The translations under genes were made by a program, and so were the position numbers. Shown here piece after piece: positions 16,502 through 25,244 of a stretch of 64,000 bases of DNA. The stretch is from Halobaculum sp. XH14. GTDB lineage: Archaea; Halobacteriota; Halobacteria; Halobacteriales; Haloferacaceae. The stretch spans positions 1,550,001 through 1,614,000 of the forward strand of contig NZ_CP134949.1 of NCBI RefSeq assembly GCF_032116555.1. Reading direction: 5' to 3'. Position 1 is the first letter of the stretch; each line of letters begins with the position of its first letter. The notes beneath the pieces were generated by a model. That model saw only the letters and a program-made list of their open reading frames with translations, was not told the DNA's origin and did not search any database.

Positions 16502-18730
16502 TTACGCGATCTGGCCGGCGATCGCGTCGACGACCGCGTCGACCACGGCCTCGCGTCGCCCGGAGAGGAACTCGATCCGCCCCTCGCGGACGCCGACCGC
16601 GGTGACGCCGGCGTCGGTCACCTCGTCAGCGACGGCGGCGGCGACGTCGCGCACGTCCAGGTCGCGGGTCGCGCGGACGAACAGTTCGTCCGTGCCGTAC
16701 ACGAGCGTCACGGGAGCCTCCTCGCGCTCCCGGCGGTGGAGTTCGTCCGCGAGGAGGCTGGTCGGCGGGAAGTCGTAGCGGTGCGCGTAGGCGTCGGCGT
16801 CGAGCACAGTGAACGCGACGCCGTCGGGGTCGCGGGACTCGACGTTGGCGCGCGCGGTGTCGATCTCCGTCCCGAGCTTCTCGCGGAACTGGCCGGAGAT
16901 GTGGCCGGCCAGGTCGCCGTCGTCCTCGCCGAACAGGATGTCCGTGATGAGTTCGCGCTTGTCCTGGTAGCTCTGGTAGAACGCCTCCAGCGCGATGGCC
17001 TCGCGCAGCTCCGTGACGCGCTCGTCGTCGAAGCCGGTTTCGGCCGCCAGATCGACGTACGCGTCGGGCGTGTCCTCCCAGTAGCTGACCGCCGGGAGGT
17101 GTGCGAGGTCCTCACGGACGTCGCCGTTGACCGTCGCGCCGAGCGTCGCCGCCAGCGCGCCCGTGGAGAGTTCGGCGGCGTCCACGCCCGCGAGTTCCGG
17201 GTTCGCGACGGTCTCGACGGACTCGGTGATCTCCGGGTCGGCGGCGGCGGCGTCGACGACGGCCCGCTCGGCGCCGTAGATGCCGAGCAGGTTGAGGCCG
17301 TCGGCGGACTCGACCGTCGAGCCGGTGCCCAGAAGCAGCACGAGCGGCAGCTTCTCGTCGTGTCGGTCGCGGTCCTGGAGCATCCGCGTCGCGTCCTTCG
17401 TCGCGGCGTCCATGTCGTACACCGGTTCGTCGAGCGGGCGGCGGGTGAAGTAGTGGTACTGCGCGTCGCTGGCGGCGTGCTCCTCGCGGATGAGCGGGAG
17501 GACGGCGCGCTCGATGGCCGAGCCGGCGACGTAGCCGTCCGCGGTGGCCGCGTGGCGCACGACGACCGGGCGGGACTCGAGCACGGAGCGCCGGATCGCT
17601 TCCGCGATGTCGAGCAGGTCGTCGGCCATCGCGTCGATCGCGTCGTGCTCCGCGAGCACGTCCACCGACTCGGGGCGGGCCTCGGCGGTCAGCGCGTCCG
17701 AGAGCCGCTGGCGGACCGTCTCGGCCTCCTCGCCCTCCAGCGCGGCGAGCGCCTCGGTCTCCACCTGGATCTCGTTGCGGCGGCGTTCGATCTCGCCGTC
17801 GAGGCGGACGACGTCGCCGACCTCGACCGACGGGTACGCGCGGACGCCGGCCTCGATGAACGCTGCACAGTCGACGACGCCGGTCTCGTCGCGGAGTTCG
17901 AAGACGGTCGGCCCGCCGGTCTGTCGCGCGCCGACGACCTCGCCCTCGATCCGGACCTGCTGCCCGACGCGGTCGGCGAGCGAGCCGATCTCGACGCGTT
18001 CGAGGTCCCCGTCGGGCTCGGACCCGGACTCGGGCTCCTCGGAGTCCGTGTCCGGCGTCGAGTGGGCCGGAGCGGAACCAGTGGAATCGTCCGTGGCTGC
18101 GTCGGTGGAGTCGGTGGTGTCGTCCACGGGAGCGTCCGTCGAATCGTCCGCGGCGTCGGCTGATTCGGACGCGGCCGTGGCCCCACCAGTGTCGGTCGAT
18201 CCCGACGACCCGTCGGTCTTCGGTTGTTCCGTCCCGCTACGCCCGTTTCCCGAGTCGTCCTCGGTCTCCCGGCTCCCGTCGCGGTCCGACGTCGAGGTCG
18301 GCGTGTGCGACACCGGACCCGGACCGCCGTCGTCGTCGTCCTGGTCCGACTCGTCGGCGTCCAGCTCCTCGGTGCCGTCCTGGACGAGCGCTCCGCGGAA
18401 GTCGCGGTCGGACTGGCGGATCGACCACGCGAGGTCGACGTCGCCGTTGTCGCGGACGTTCTTCACCTGAACGTAGACGCTGTCGCCGGGTTCGAGATCG
18501 AGCGACTCGAGCCGCTGGTCGAGCTCGGACCGGTGGAGCAGCCCCGTCACGTTCGAGGAGAGGTCGACGAACAGGCCGAAGTCGGCGTAGCCGTCGACCG
18601 TCCCGCCGTAGAAGCGGTTCGGGACCAGCTGGTTCGGATCGTTACCTCGGAACTCGAAGACGACGTCTTCCTGGTGGGAATCACAGATCCGCCCGTCCAC
18701 GGGCGTACCACAGATGATACAGGTACCCAT
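16502..18730 (-). CDS. RecJ-like DHH-family protein lacking catalytic motifs
   Basis: A 742-residue protein. Order: a zinc knuckle (CIICG ... C, residues 4-16), an S1 RNA-binding domain (about 35-115), a long Asp/Ser/Thr-rich linker (about 125-245), an OB-fold (about 250-330) and a RecJ/DHH-like region. It aligns end to end with the gene at 58803-60710, but the nuclease motifs are gone: HADGDG there is TADGYV here, VVDHHHPD is VVDAAAAD, and the C-terminal GGGH is missing. It should bind nucleic acid but not cut it, possibly as a Cdc45-like or regulatory partner. Archaeal RecJ 'ex-nucleases' are known as a concept. Monocistronic, starting at ATG 18730. Confidence 0.85.
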   Translation of the reverse strand: MGTCIICGTPVDGRICDSHQEDVVFEFRGNDPNQLVPNRFYGGTVDGYADFGLFVDLSSNVTGLLHRSELDQRLESLDLEPGDSVYVQVKNVRDNGDVDLAWSIRQSDRDFRGALVQDGTEELDADESDQDDDDGGPGPVSHTPTSTSDRDGSRETEDDSGNGRSGTEQPKTDGSSGSTDTGGATAASESADAADDSTDAPVDDTTDSTDAATDDSTGSAPAHSTPDTDSEEPESGSEPDGDLERVEIGSLADRVGQQVRIEGEVVGARQTGGPTVFELRDETGVVDCAAFIEAGVRAYPSVEVGDVVRLDGEIERRRNEIQVETEALAALEGEEAETVRQRLSDALTAEARPESVDVLAEHDAIDAMADDLLDIAEAIRRSVLESRPVVVRHAATADGYVAGSAIERAVLPLIREEHAASDAQYHYFTRRPLDEPVYDMDAATKDATRMLQDRDRHDEKLPLVLLLGTGSTVESADGLNLLGIYGAERAVVDAAAADPEITESVETVANPELAGVDAAELSTGALAATLGATVNGDVREDLAHLPAVSYWEDTPDAYVDLAAETGFDDERVTELREAIALEAFYQSYQDKRELITDILFGEDDGDLAGHISGQFREKLGTEIDTARANVESRDPDGVAFTVLDADAYAHRYDFPPTSLLADELHRREREEAPVTLVYGTDELFVRATRDLDVRDVAAAVADEVTDAGVTAVGVREGRIEFLSGRREAVVDAVVDAIAGQIA

Positions 18731-18806
18731 TTGTGCGAACGGTAGGTCCCCTGCTTAAAACGGTTGTCGAAACGAGGATGAGAGCGCTCGCCCGAACCGG
18801 TCCCGG

Positions 18807-19442
18807 TCAGACCGGCGCGAGCCGTCCGAGCAGCGCCGTCGCGGCGGCGACGCCGCGGAATCCGAACCCGAACAGGAGCGTCGCGGGCACCAGCCCCGCG
18901 GCGAGGGCCCGGGGCGCGGACGTGTCGTGGACGGTCCGGATGCCGACGACGAGCAGTATCGTCCCGTAGAGCGCACACAGGAACCTGAGCTCGGGAACTG
19001 CGGGGCCCGCGAGCGCGCACGGGGCCGCCGCGTACGCGATGACCTGAACCGACTCGCTCACGCCGCCGCGGTCACGGACGAACAGCAGCAGGAGCACCGT
19101 CTGCAGCGCGGCGACGAGGTGGAGCACGGCGGGTGCGATCAGCAGCGCGGTGGCGAGCACGGCGAGCAGCGCCGGCGCGAGCTGGCCGCCGAGCAGCGTC
19201 GGCGCCGGACCCGGCCGGTAGCCGAACAGTTCACCGTAGGCGAGCCGGGCGTGGAGGAAGCGCCCGCCGACGAACGCGACGGCGACACAGACGCCGAACA
19301 CGAGTCCGGGTGCCTGATCGCCCGGCGAGACGCCGGTCCTGAAAAAGCGGGTCGGGCGGGCGAGGACCTCGACCCACGCGCGGGCGAGTCCCCGCGGCCC
19401 GCGCGCCCGTCCCCCAGCCGGGTTCTCGACCCACGTCGTCAC
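18807..19442 (-). CDS. Yip1-like multi-pass membrane protein
   Basis: A 211-residue protein starting at GTG 19442 (VTTWVENPAGG). After a cytoplasmic N-terminus with FFRTGVSPGDQAPGLVFG it has about five hydrophobic helices. The opening pattern (a long N-terminal segment, then 'RPTRFF') is that of haloarchaeal YIP1-family proteins, whose role is unknown. Its start lies 45 bp after the tdk stop on the same strand, so it may be cotranscribed with thymidine kinase. No ATG is available near the conserved start, hence the GTG choice. Confidence 0.75.
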   Translation of the reverse strand: MTTWVENPAGGRARGPRGLARAWVEVLARPTRFFRTGVSPGDQAPGLVFGVCVAVAFVGGRFLHARLAYGELFGYRPGPAPTLLGGQLAPALLAVLATALLIAPAVLHLVAALQTVLLLLFVRDRGGVSESVQVIAYAAAPCALAGPAVPELRFLCALYGTILLVVGIRTVHDTSAPRALAAGLVPATLLFGFGFRGVAAATALLGRLAPV

Positions 19443-19486
19443 AGTCGGACCTCGCGGGCGCGGGCCATGACGGTTGCGATGCGCGA

Positions 19487-20074
19487 TCAGCCCTGCCGGA
19501 GCGTGTGGCAGTTCCGGCAGCGCGCCTCGTAGCTCTCCTCGGCCCCGACGAAGATGGTCGGGTCGTCGACGTGGGCCGGTTCGCCCTCGATGAGCCGCTG
19601 ATTCCGGGACGCGGGCTCGCCACAGACCGAGCAGATGGCCTGGAGCTTGTCGACGTACTCGGCGACGGCCATCAGTTCGGGCAGGGGGTGGAACGGCTCG
19701 CCGCGGAACGTCTGGTCGGTGCCGGAGACGATGACCCGGCGGTCGTCCTCCGCGAGCGCCTGGCAGACCTCGACGAGTTCGCCCGAGAAGAAGTTCGCCT
19801 CGTCGATGGCGACGACCTTCTCGCCGTTCAGATCCTCGAGCATCTCCCAGGGGCCGTCGTCCTCGTTCTCGACGACGGTCGCCTCCCAGGCGCGGCCGTT
19901 GTGCGTCCCGATGGTCGTCTCGCCGTAGCGGTCGTCCATCGCCGGCGTGAACACGGCGACGTCCTGGCCCGCGATCTCGGCCCGGCGGAGCCGACGGAGG
20001 AGCTCCTCGGTCTTCCCGGAGAACATCGACCCCGAGATGACCTCGATCCACCCCGAGCCCGTGATGGCGTGCAT
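19487..20074 (-). CDS. tdk: Thymidine kinase
   Basis: A 195-residue type II thymidine kinase that phosphorylates thymidine with ATP for dTMP salvage. P-loop GSMFSGKTEELL (about 16-27), Walker B-like VVAIDEANFF and the zinc lasso CSVCGEP ... CRNC are all present. I use ATG 20074 (MHAITGSGW), which matches the usual 195-residue length; another ATG six bases upstream (20080) would add two residues. The following Yip1-like gene is on the same strand. Confidence 0.95.
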   Translation of the reverse strand: MHAITGSGWIEVISGSMFSGKTEELLRRLRRAEIAGQDVAVFTPAMDDRYGETTIGTHNGRAWEATVVENEDDGPWEMLEDLNGEKVVAIDEANFFSGELVEVCQALAEDDRRVIVSGTDQTFRGEPFHPLPELMAVAEYVDKLQAICSVCGEPASRNQRLIEGEPAHVDDPTIFVGAEESYEARCRNCHTLRQG

Positions 20075-20218
20075 GTTCATCCGGGCAGTAGCCGGGGTGA
20101 AAACGGTTGCTCTCTGGTCGCCACTGCTCGGAGTACGTCCCCGGCCAGAACCTGAATGCGAGGGCCTAGACCGCCGAATGGCGCGCGGCTGGCGGATCTC
20201 CGTGTCCGCCGCCGGCGC

Positions 20219-20441
20219 GCGAGGGATGAGTGAGGGGAGCGACCGGAGGGAGCGAGCCGAGCGAATCGGCTGGGGAGGTGTGTGGCCGAGCTGTACGGGC
20301 GAGGTGGGTGGGTGGGACTGAAAGGGGCCGCCGTTCTCGGGGACGGCGCGGACCGAGAAGCACCGCAGGAACGAGGGCGAAGGCCGAGTGACGAGGAGCG
20401 CAGCGGCCGCACCGAGTCGAGAACGGCGGGGGCTTTCGAGG
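20219..20441. repeat. Dispersed intergenic repeat, copy B (inverted)
   Basis: On the minus strand this copy starts CCTCGAAAGCCCCCG and continues with CTCCTCG, GTCCCCGAGAACG, a CCCCTTTCAGTCCCACCC block and CCTCCCCAGCC, all shared with the copy at 31738-32080. It occupies most of the 571-bp gap between tdk and the tRNA. No protein or RNA gene is seen in the remainder of that gap (20075-20218 and 20442-20645). Confidence 0.65.
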
Positions 20442-20645
20442 CAGTCGAACCGACGATCGAAACAGTACTGACTGCGACGGACCGGGAGTCGAGAACGGCG
20501 AGGGCTGTCGAGCTGTTCGAAACCGTCCTGCCGACCCGCTCGACTGAGCGACCGCTCCGAAATGATTGCGTCCGAAAGGATTGTGCGTGGGTGCTGTCCG
20601 TAGGGCGACCCCGAAGGGTCGCACAGCACCTGCATCCGAGTGGAT

Positions 20646-20729
20646 GCGTGGGACCGGATTTGAACCGGCGGACCTCTACAGGACAGCGCCCTCAACGCTG
20701 CGCCGTTGGCCTGGCTTGGCTACCCACGC
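20646..20729 (-). tRNA. tRNA-Leu (anticodon GAG)
   Basis: An 84-nt class II tRNA on the minus strand. The acceptor stem GCGTGGG/CCCACGC pairs perfectly. The anticodon stem CAGCG/CGCTG encloses the loop TTGAGGG with anticodon GAG, which reads CUC and CUU leucine codons. A long variable arm follows, then a T arm with GGTTCAAATCC. CCA is not encoded and there is no intron. A TATA-like CTTTATCC lies about 40 nt upstream on the minus strand. Confidence 0.95.
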
Positions 20730-20869
20730 ATCGTGCGTCAATGCGCAGTCGTTCGTTTCCCCGAGAGGGATAAAGGGCTTTCCATCCGTCCAGTCCCCGT
20801 CACCCAACCGCATGCGGGCTCGGTACCGCGAGGCCAACTGCTTTGTCCCCGCCGCCCCTGGTCACGAGC

Positions 20870-21451
20870 ATGAACACGGACGCGACCGGGCTGCGTGCGA
20901 CCGCCCGGGACCACACCGTCGCCGTCGCGGCGCTCCTCTCGGCGGTCGCGCTCGCGCTGGTTTTCGCCGTCGCGCTTGAACTCGTCCCGGGCGGAACGCT
21001 CCCGCGCCCGCCGGAGGCCGTCCTCGCCGCCGTACCGCACGTCAACGCCGCGCTGTCGCTCGCCGCGATCGTGACCATCTCGCTCGGCGTCCGGTTCGTA
21101 CGGCGCGACGAGTACGGTCGCCACAGGGCCGCGATGCTGGTCTCGACGGGCCTGTTCGCGACGTTCCTCGTGCTGTATCTCTACCGCGTCGCCATCCTGG
21201 GGCCGACCGACTTCCCCGGCCCGGCGGGGGTCGAGCAGTTCCTCTATCTCCCGATCCTCGTCGTCCACGTCTCGCTGGCGGTCGTCTGCGTGCCGGTCGT
21301 CATCTACGTGCTCACGCTCGCGGCGACCCGGCCGATCGGGGACCTGTTCGACACGCGCCACGCTCGAGTCGGCCGGATCGCGGCGTCGCTGTGGGTGATC
21401 TCGTTCACGCTCGGGGTTCTCGTGTACGCGCTGCTGTATCACCTGTACTGA
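20870..21451 (+). CDS. DUF420 membrane protein
   Basis: A 193-residue protein with about five transmembrane helices. The DUF420 pattern is present: HVNAALSLAAI at the start of one helix, then RRDEYGRHRAAML in a loop, FLVLYLYRVA, and YLPILVVHVSLAVV. Conserved histidines in helices (PHVNA, VVHVS, HRAAML) resemble those of haem-copper oxidase-associated DUF420 proteins, so a role in cytochrome oxidase assembly or haem handling is possible but unproven. Start 20870 (MNTDATGL) is preferred to an in-frame ATG nine codons upstream. It has its own promoter region next to the divergent tRNA. Confidence 0.82.
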   Translation: MNTDATGLRATARDHTVAVAALLSAVALALVFAVALELVPGGTLPRPPEAVLAAVPHVNAALSLAAIVTISLGVRFVRRDEYGRHRAAMLVSTGLFATFLVLYLYRVAILGPTDFPGPAGVEQFLYLPILVVHVSLAVVCVPVVIYVLTLAATRPIGDLFDTRHARVGRIAASLWVISFTLGVLVYALLYHLY

Positions 21452-21511
21452 ATCACCTGACGGAGCCACCTGTACTGAGCCGGATGCGGTGGGCGAGCGA
21501 CGTCCGTGGCG

Positions 21512-22084
21512 CTACTCCCCGGCGTCGATCTCGAGGAGGTCGTCACACAGCGACCGGAAGCGGCCGAACGCCGGCGGAGCGACGACGTCCCGATACAGCG
21601 AGTACACGCCGCGGACGTCGTTTCCGCGGGCGTTGCCCATGAGCCAGTCGACCAGCTTGTAAACCCGCCGCTCCTCGGAGTACAGCAACAGCGTGCTGAG
21701 CGAGTCGAAGACGAGCCACCCCTGTCCGGGGTCGAGATACTGGAAGCCGCGGCTGACCTCGACGCTGATGCCCGTGAGGTCGCTCGGCGCGACCCGCTTG
21801 CCCGTCCACAGGGGTCCCTCGTACTCGACCTCGTTCGAACTCACGGGGACGACGCCGATCTTCCGGGGATCGAGGCCGCGCTCCTCCACCCGCCGCTGAA
21901 TCCGCCGTGGCGTCGACCCGGTGGTCACGACGAGCGCGTTCTCGAAGGCCGCGTCCGGAAGTTCCGAGAGTGGCGGTCCGAGCGCCCGCTTCGCGAGCAG
22001 GACCTGCTGGCCGGCGTCGACCGAAATCGTCCGATCGCTCGTCGGCGGGCCGGGCATCAACGGGTTCTCGACGGCCTCAAGCAT
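21512..22084 (-). CDS. DUF7504 protein (degenerate RecA/KaiC-like)
   Basis: A 190-residue protein of a haloarchaeal family with a RecA/KaiC-like core. Landmarks: NALVVTTGSTPRRI, KIGVVPVSSNE, the DLTGISVEVSR segment, a Walker B-like GWLVFDSLS and a closing VRGVYSLYRD. There is no Walker A glycine-rich loop at the N-terminus, so ATP binding is doubtful. It is the last gene of a three-gene operon whose other members are small membrane proteins, with an 8-bp overlap to the gene before it. Such proteins are thought to be signalling partners, but the function is not known. Confidence 0.72.
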   Translation of the reverse strand: MLEAVENPLMPGPPTSDRTISVDAGQQVLLAKRALGPPLSELPDAAFENALVVTTGSTPRRIQRRVEERGLDPRKIGVVPVSSNEVEYEGPLWTGKRVAPSDLTGISVEVSRGFQYLDPGQGWLVFDSLSTLLLYSEERRVYKLVDWLMGNARGNDVRGVYSLYRDVVAPPAFGRFRSLCDDLLEIDAGE

Positions 22085-22412
22085 CCTCGAACCTCTCGCT
22101 CGTCGTCGTCAGTTCCGCGTTCAGCTCCGGTGGCTCCCCCCGGTGGACGTACTCGCGGGCGAACAGCCAGACGCTCCAGAGGTAGCCGCCAGCCGCGAGC
22201 AACTGAAGCCCCTCCGAGACGACCGATCGTCCCTGGAACGCCTGCAGCGCGACGCTGAACGCGAGCACCCCGATGGTCGCGGTGAGCAGGACGATGGCGT
22301 TCGTGTGCATCACCCGCGGCGCGTACGCCGCGACGGGGTACAGGAGCGTCAGCGCGACCGCGATCAGGATGACTACCCGGAACATCTCGACGACCGTGAG
22401 GCCCGCGATCAC
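22077..22412 (-). CDS. Small membrane protein (about 3 helices) of the DUF7504 operon
   Basis: A 111-residue protein beginning at GTG 22412, whose GTGA overlaps the stop of the gene before it. Three hydrophobic segments are evident (about 9-29, 38-57 and 69-88), followed by a charged C-terminal tail (REYVHRGEPPELNAEL). I do not recognise the family. The overlaps on both sides show it is translated with its neighbours, so a shared membrane-signalling job is likely. Confidence 0.68.
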   Translation of the reverse strand: MIAGLTVVEMFRVVILIAVALTLLYPVAAYAPRVMHTNAIVLLTATIGVLAFSVALQAFQGRSVVSEGLQLLAAGGYLWSVWLFAREYVHRGEPPELNAELTTTSERFEDA

Positions 22413-22708
22413 GTTCCCACCTCCGTCCGTCCGCCGAGGACCCGGACGAGCTGGACGCCCACCCACGCGAACCCGACCAGCGCGAGGAGGCTCCCGAGTC
22501 GCCACGCGTCGCTCTCGACCGCGAGGCTCGACGACAGCAGTTCCCCGGTGGCCGACAGCAGGAGCCCGACGCTAACGACCGGGAGGCCCGCGACGACGGC
22601 GCCGAACGGCGTCCCCCTGTACCCGTGGACCGCGACGAGCGCGAGCGGCAGGCTCGCCGCGAGCAGCAGCGCCTGCCCGTAGTTGAGCAGCGAGAGTGGG
22701 AAGGTCAT
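22409..22708 (-). CDS. Small membrane protein, first gene of the DUF7504 operon
   Basis: A 99-residue protein with about three transmembrane helices (about 8-27, 34-53 and 71-91) and short loops. It starts at ATG 22708 (MTFPLSLLNYG) and leads a three-gene operon: its stop overlaps the next GTG by four bases. Family not recognised; DUF7521-like small membrane proteins have a similar layout. It could be a membrane sensor for the DUF7504 protein. Confidence 0.68.
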   Translation of the reverse strand: MTFPLSLLNYGQALLLAASLPLALVAVHGYRGTPFGAVVAGLPVVSVGLLLSATGELLSSSLAVESDAWRLGSLLALVGFAWVGVQLVRVLGGRTEVGT

Positions 22709-22810
22709 CGAATCGTTTCGAAATCGTACCGAACGGCCCCGGATAATTCTTTCCCGAACCGTCGTACCTGGACGCCGTGCAGCGATGACCGGGACGACGG
22801 TCGCCCGTCG

Positions 22811-24262
22811 CTAATCGTCCGCCGGCCCGCCGACCACGGGCGGTTCGAGGTCGCGGTCGGTCGCCTCGCCCTCGATGTCGAACGGATACTCGCCCGTGAC
22901 ACAGCCGAGACAGAGGTCCGCGCGGGACTGGCCGATCGCCTCCGCGACGGCCTCGATGGAGAGGTAGGAGAGCGAGTCGGCACCGACCGTCTCGCGGATG
23001 TCATCGGTCGATCGACCCGCAGCGATGAGTTCGTCGCGGGTCGCCATGTCGATTCCCATGTAGCAGGGCGCGAGGATGGGCGGCGCGCCGATCCGGAGGT
23101 GGACCTCCGAGGCACCGGCGTCCCGGAGCAGTTCCACCAGTTGCGTCGACGTCGTCCCCCGGACGATGGAGTCGTCGATGAGCGTCACCGAGCGCCCCTC
23201 GACGGTGGACTTGATGGGGTTCAGTTTCAGCCGGACGGCGCGCTCGCGCTCGTCCTGGGTCGGCATGATGAACGTCCGGCCAACGTAGCGGTTCTTCATC
23301 AGCCCCTCCGCGAACTCGGTGCTCGCGCCGTCCGCCTGCGCGGCGTCGGCGTAGCCCGACGCGAACGCCCTCCCCGAGTCCGGCACCGGCATCACGACGT
23401 CGGTCTCGATGCCCGACTCCGCCCAGAGCGCCCCGCCGAGGTTCCGACGGGCTTCGTACACCAGCGTGTCGTCGATGACCGAGTCGGGCCGGGCGAAGTA
23501 GACGTGTTCGAAAAAGCAGTGGGCGGCGGTGTCCTCCTCGTACAGTTGATAGGAGTCGTAACCGGAGCCGTCGGCCTCCAGGACGACGAGTTCGCCCGGC
23601 CGGACGTCGCGGACGAGTTCGCCGTCCAGCGTGTCGATGGCCGCGGACTCGGAGGCGAGCACGTAGCCATCCTCCAGTTCGCCGAGACAGAGCGGGCGGT
23701 TCCCGCGCGGGTCGCGCACGCCGAGGACGGTGTCGTCGTGCATCACCGTCAGGGCGTACGAGCCGTGGATGCGGCCCATCGTCCGCTTGACGGCGCGGAT
23801 GAGATCCGAGTCGAGGAGGTTCCGGGCGAGGTCGTGGGCGATGACCTCCGTGTCCCCGTCGGAGGTGAACGCGTGGCCCTGCGAGGCGAGTTCGTCGCGG
23901 AGGTCCCCCGTGTTCACGAGGTTGCCGTTGTGCGCGAGCCCCAGCGCGCCGGACTTGAACGAGACGGAGAACGGCTGTGCGCAACTGGAGTTCACGCTGC
24001 CGGCCGTGGGGTAGCGCACGTGGCCGATGCCCGCAGAGCCGTTGAGATCGTCCAGGTCGTCGGGATCGAACGCGTCGCCGACGAGGCCCATCTCCACGTG
24101 GCCGTGCTGCTGGAAGCCGTCGTGGGTGACGATGCCCGCGGAGTCCTGGCCCCGGTGCTGGAGCGCGTACAGCGAGTAGTAGAGCGGTCTGGCGGCGTCA
24201 CGCTCCGCGAGTGCGACCCCGACCACCCCGCACTTCTCGGTCGGGCCCTCCCCGTGTTGCAT
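22811..24262 (-). CDS. purF: Amidophosphoribosyltransferase
   Basis: A 483-residue enzyme for the first step of de novo purine synthesis, making 5-phosphoribosylamine from PRPP and glutamine. The N-terminal Ntn glutaminase has its nucleophile Cys at residue 11 (EKCGVVG), so a ten-residue propeptide would be removed. The C-terminal phosphoribosyltransferase has the PRPP loop VTLIDDSIVRGTT, and a CLGC pair near the end suits the iron-sulfur ligands of Fe-S PurF. Monocistronic. Confidence 0.95.
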   Translation of the reverse strand: MQHGEGPTEKCGVVGVALAERDAARPLYYSLYALQHRGQDSAGIVTHDGFQQHGHVEMGLVGDAFDPDDLDDLNGSAGIGHVRYPTAGSVNSSCAQPFSVSFKSGALGLAHNGNLVNTGDLRDELASQGHAFTSDGDTEVIAHDLARNLLDSDLIRAVKRTMGRIHGSYALTVMHDDTVLGVRDPRGNRPLCLGELEDGYVLASESAAIDTLDGELVRDVRPGELVVLEADGSGYDSYQLYEEDTAAHCFFEHVYFARPDSVIDDTLVYEARRNLGGALWAESGIETDVVMPVPDSGRAFASGYADAAQADGASTEFAEGLMKNRYVGRTFIMPTQDERERAVRLKLNPIKSTVEGRSVTLIDDSIVRGTTSTQLVELLRDAGASEVHLRIGAPPILAPCYMGIDMATRDELIAAGRSTDDIRETVGADSLSYLSIEAVAEAIGQSRADLCLGCVTGEYPFDIEGEATDRDLEPPVVGGPADD

Positions 24263-24484
24263 GGACGACGGTCGGCGAGCCAGTCACAAAAATCCTCGTT
24301 ATCGTGGTCATCACCCCGGACGGCCGTGAAGAGTTATGCACGAATTTGTATGAGATGGCGATTTCGGGGCCCGCCCTCCTGCGCGGTGGTTTACGTGTTC
24401 GGGCCGTCCGTGAACCGGAGTCGAGCCTTCGCTCCGGGGTCGGAGAACGGAGAGAGAAGTCAATCGAGAGTCGGTCGTCCGTCG

Positions 24485-24661
24485 TCAGTTGTCGCCGGAC
24501 TTCGACTGCCACTCGTAGCCGCGCTGCTTCTTCGACTTGCCGAACCCACACGAGGAGCACTGTTTCTTCTTGACGTGGTAGGACTTCTCGCCGCACCGTC
24601 GGCACTTCACGTGGGTCGTCTTGTTCTTCTTTCCTTGTGAGGGGGTTCCTGCACCGGTCAT
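24485..24661 (-). CDS. rpl37e: 50S ribosomal protein L37e
   Basis: A 58-residue basic zinc protein of the large ribosomal subunit. It has the [20 protein letters not shown] zinc ribbon (two CxxC knuckles) and then [18 protein letters not shown] 24661 overlaps the stop of the LSm gene (ATGA), so the two are coupled. LSm followed by L37e is a conserved archaeal pair. Confidence 0.97.
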   Translation of the reverse strand: MTGAGTPSQGKKNKTTHVKCRRCGEKSYHVKKKQCSSCGFGKSKKQRGYEWQSKSGDN

Positions 24662-24873
24662 GCGTTGATTTTGACGACGTTGTCGCCACGGATAATCGTT
24701 GTGTCTTCCACTTCTCCCTCCGTGGAGCCGTCGATGTCGGTCGGTTCCAGCACCACGTTCATGTGCTGGTCGTAGCCGGCGAGGACGCCGAAGTGGGCCG
24801 TGCCGTCCTTGAGCAGGACGGTCACTGGCGTGTCAAGTGCTTCCTCCAGCACGTCGAGGGGTCGGCCGCTCAT
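24658..24873 (-). CDS. lsm: Sm-like RNA-binding protein (LSm)
   Basis: A 71-residue archaeal Sm/LSm protein that forms ring oligomers binding U-rich RNA. Both Sm motifs are present: Sm1 ([23 protein letters not shown], given as a landmark) and Sm2 (IIRGDNVV). Start 24873 ([11 protein letters not shown]) is the standard one; an in-frame ATG 19 codons upstream is not supported. First gene of the LSm-L37e operon. Confidence 0.96.
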   Translation of the reverse strand: MSGRPLDVLEEALDTPVTVLLKDGTAHFGVLAGYDQHMNVVLEPTDIDGSTEGEVEDTTIIRGDNVVKINA

Positions 24874-25014
24874 ACAGCGGGCGTCGGTCAGGTGTGGGTT
24901 AAATATACCGGACGACGGGAGCGGGATCATCCTCGTTGACGTGATTGCGGGAATTTCACTGGGAGAGTTACCTGACTGTGATGGATGTTTCCGTCCCTAC
25001 CACGCGAACGACGA

Positions 25015-25130
25015 CGGAAGCCCCGGCGGCTCTCGGGGAGGACGCGGACCGACAAGCACCGTGGTTCGAAAATCGAAGATTTTCGTACGACAGCGACCGC
25101 CATCGAGCCGAGAGCGCGAGGGCTTTCACG
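25015..25130. repeat. Dispersed intergenic repeat, copy C (short)
   Basis: The copy begins CGGAAGCCCCGG and ends GCGAGGGCTTTCACGG. It shares CTCGGGGAGGACGCGGACCG and CAAGCACCG with copy B. Inside it, CGAAAATC-GAA-GATTTTCG (25067-25085) is a perfect 8-bp hairpin of unusually AT-rich DNA. The copy occupies the 371-bp gap between lsm and priS, directly upstream of priS. Confidence 0.6.
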
Positions 25131-25244
25131 GCCATCAACACCTGCCAGAATGGTCGTCGGGAGCAACCACCGTCAGCGAACGACGAGACTCCCCAGAATA
25201 GGCAACACTCTTGGCCCCCTCACAGAAACACGACGCGAGACGAG

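Noticed and set aside
20075..20645. Further tRNA or sRNA gene in the gap before tRNA-Leu
   Set aside because: No cloverleaf or C/D box pattern was found; the gap is mostly repeat copy B.
25067..25085. The perfect CGAAAATC hairpin as a separate RNA element
   Set aside because: It sits inside repeat copy C and no RNA gene signature surrounds it.
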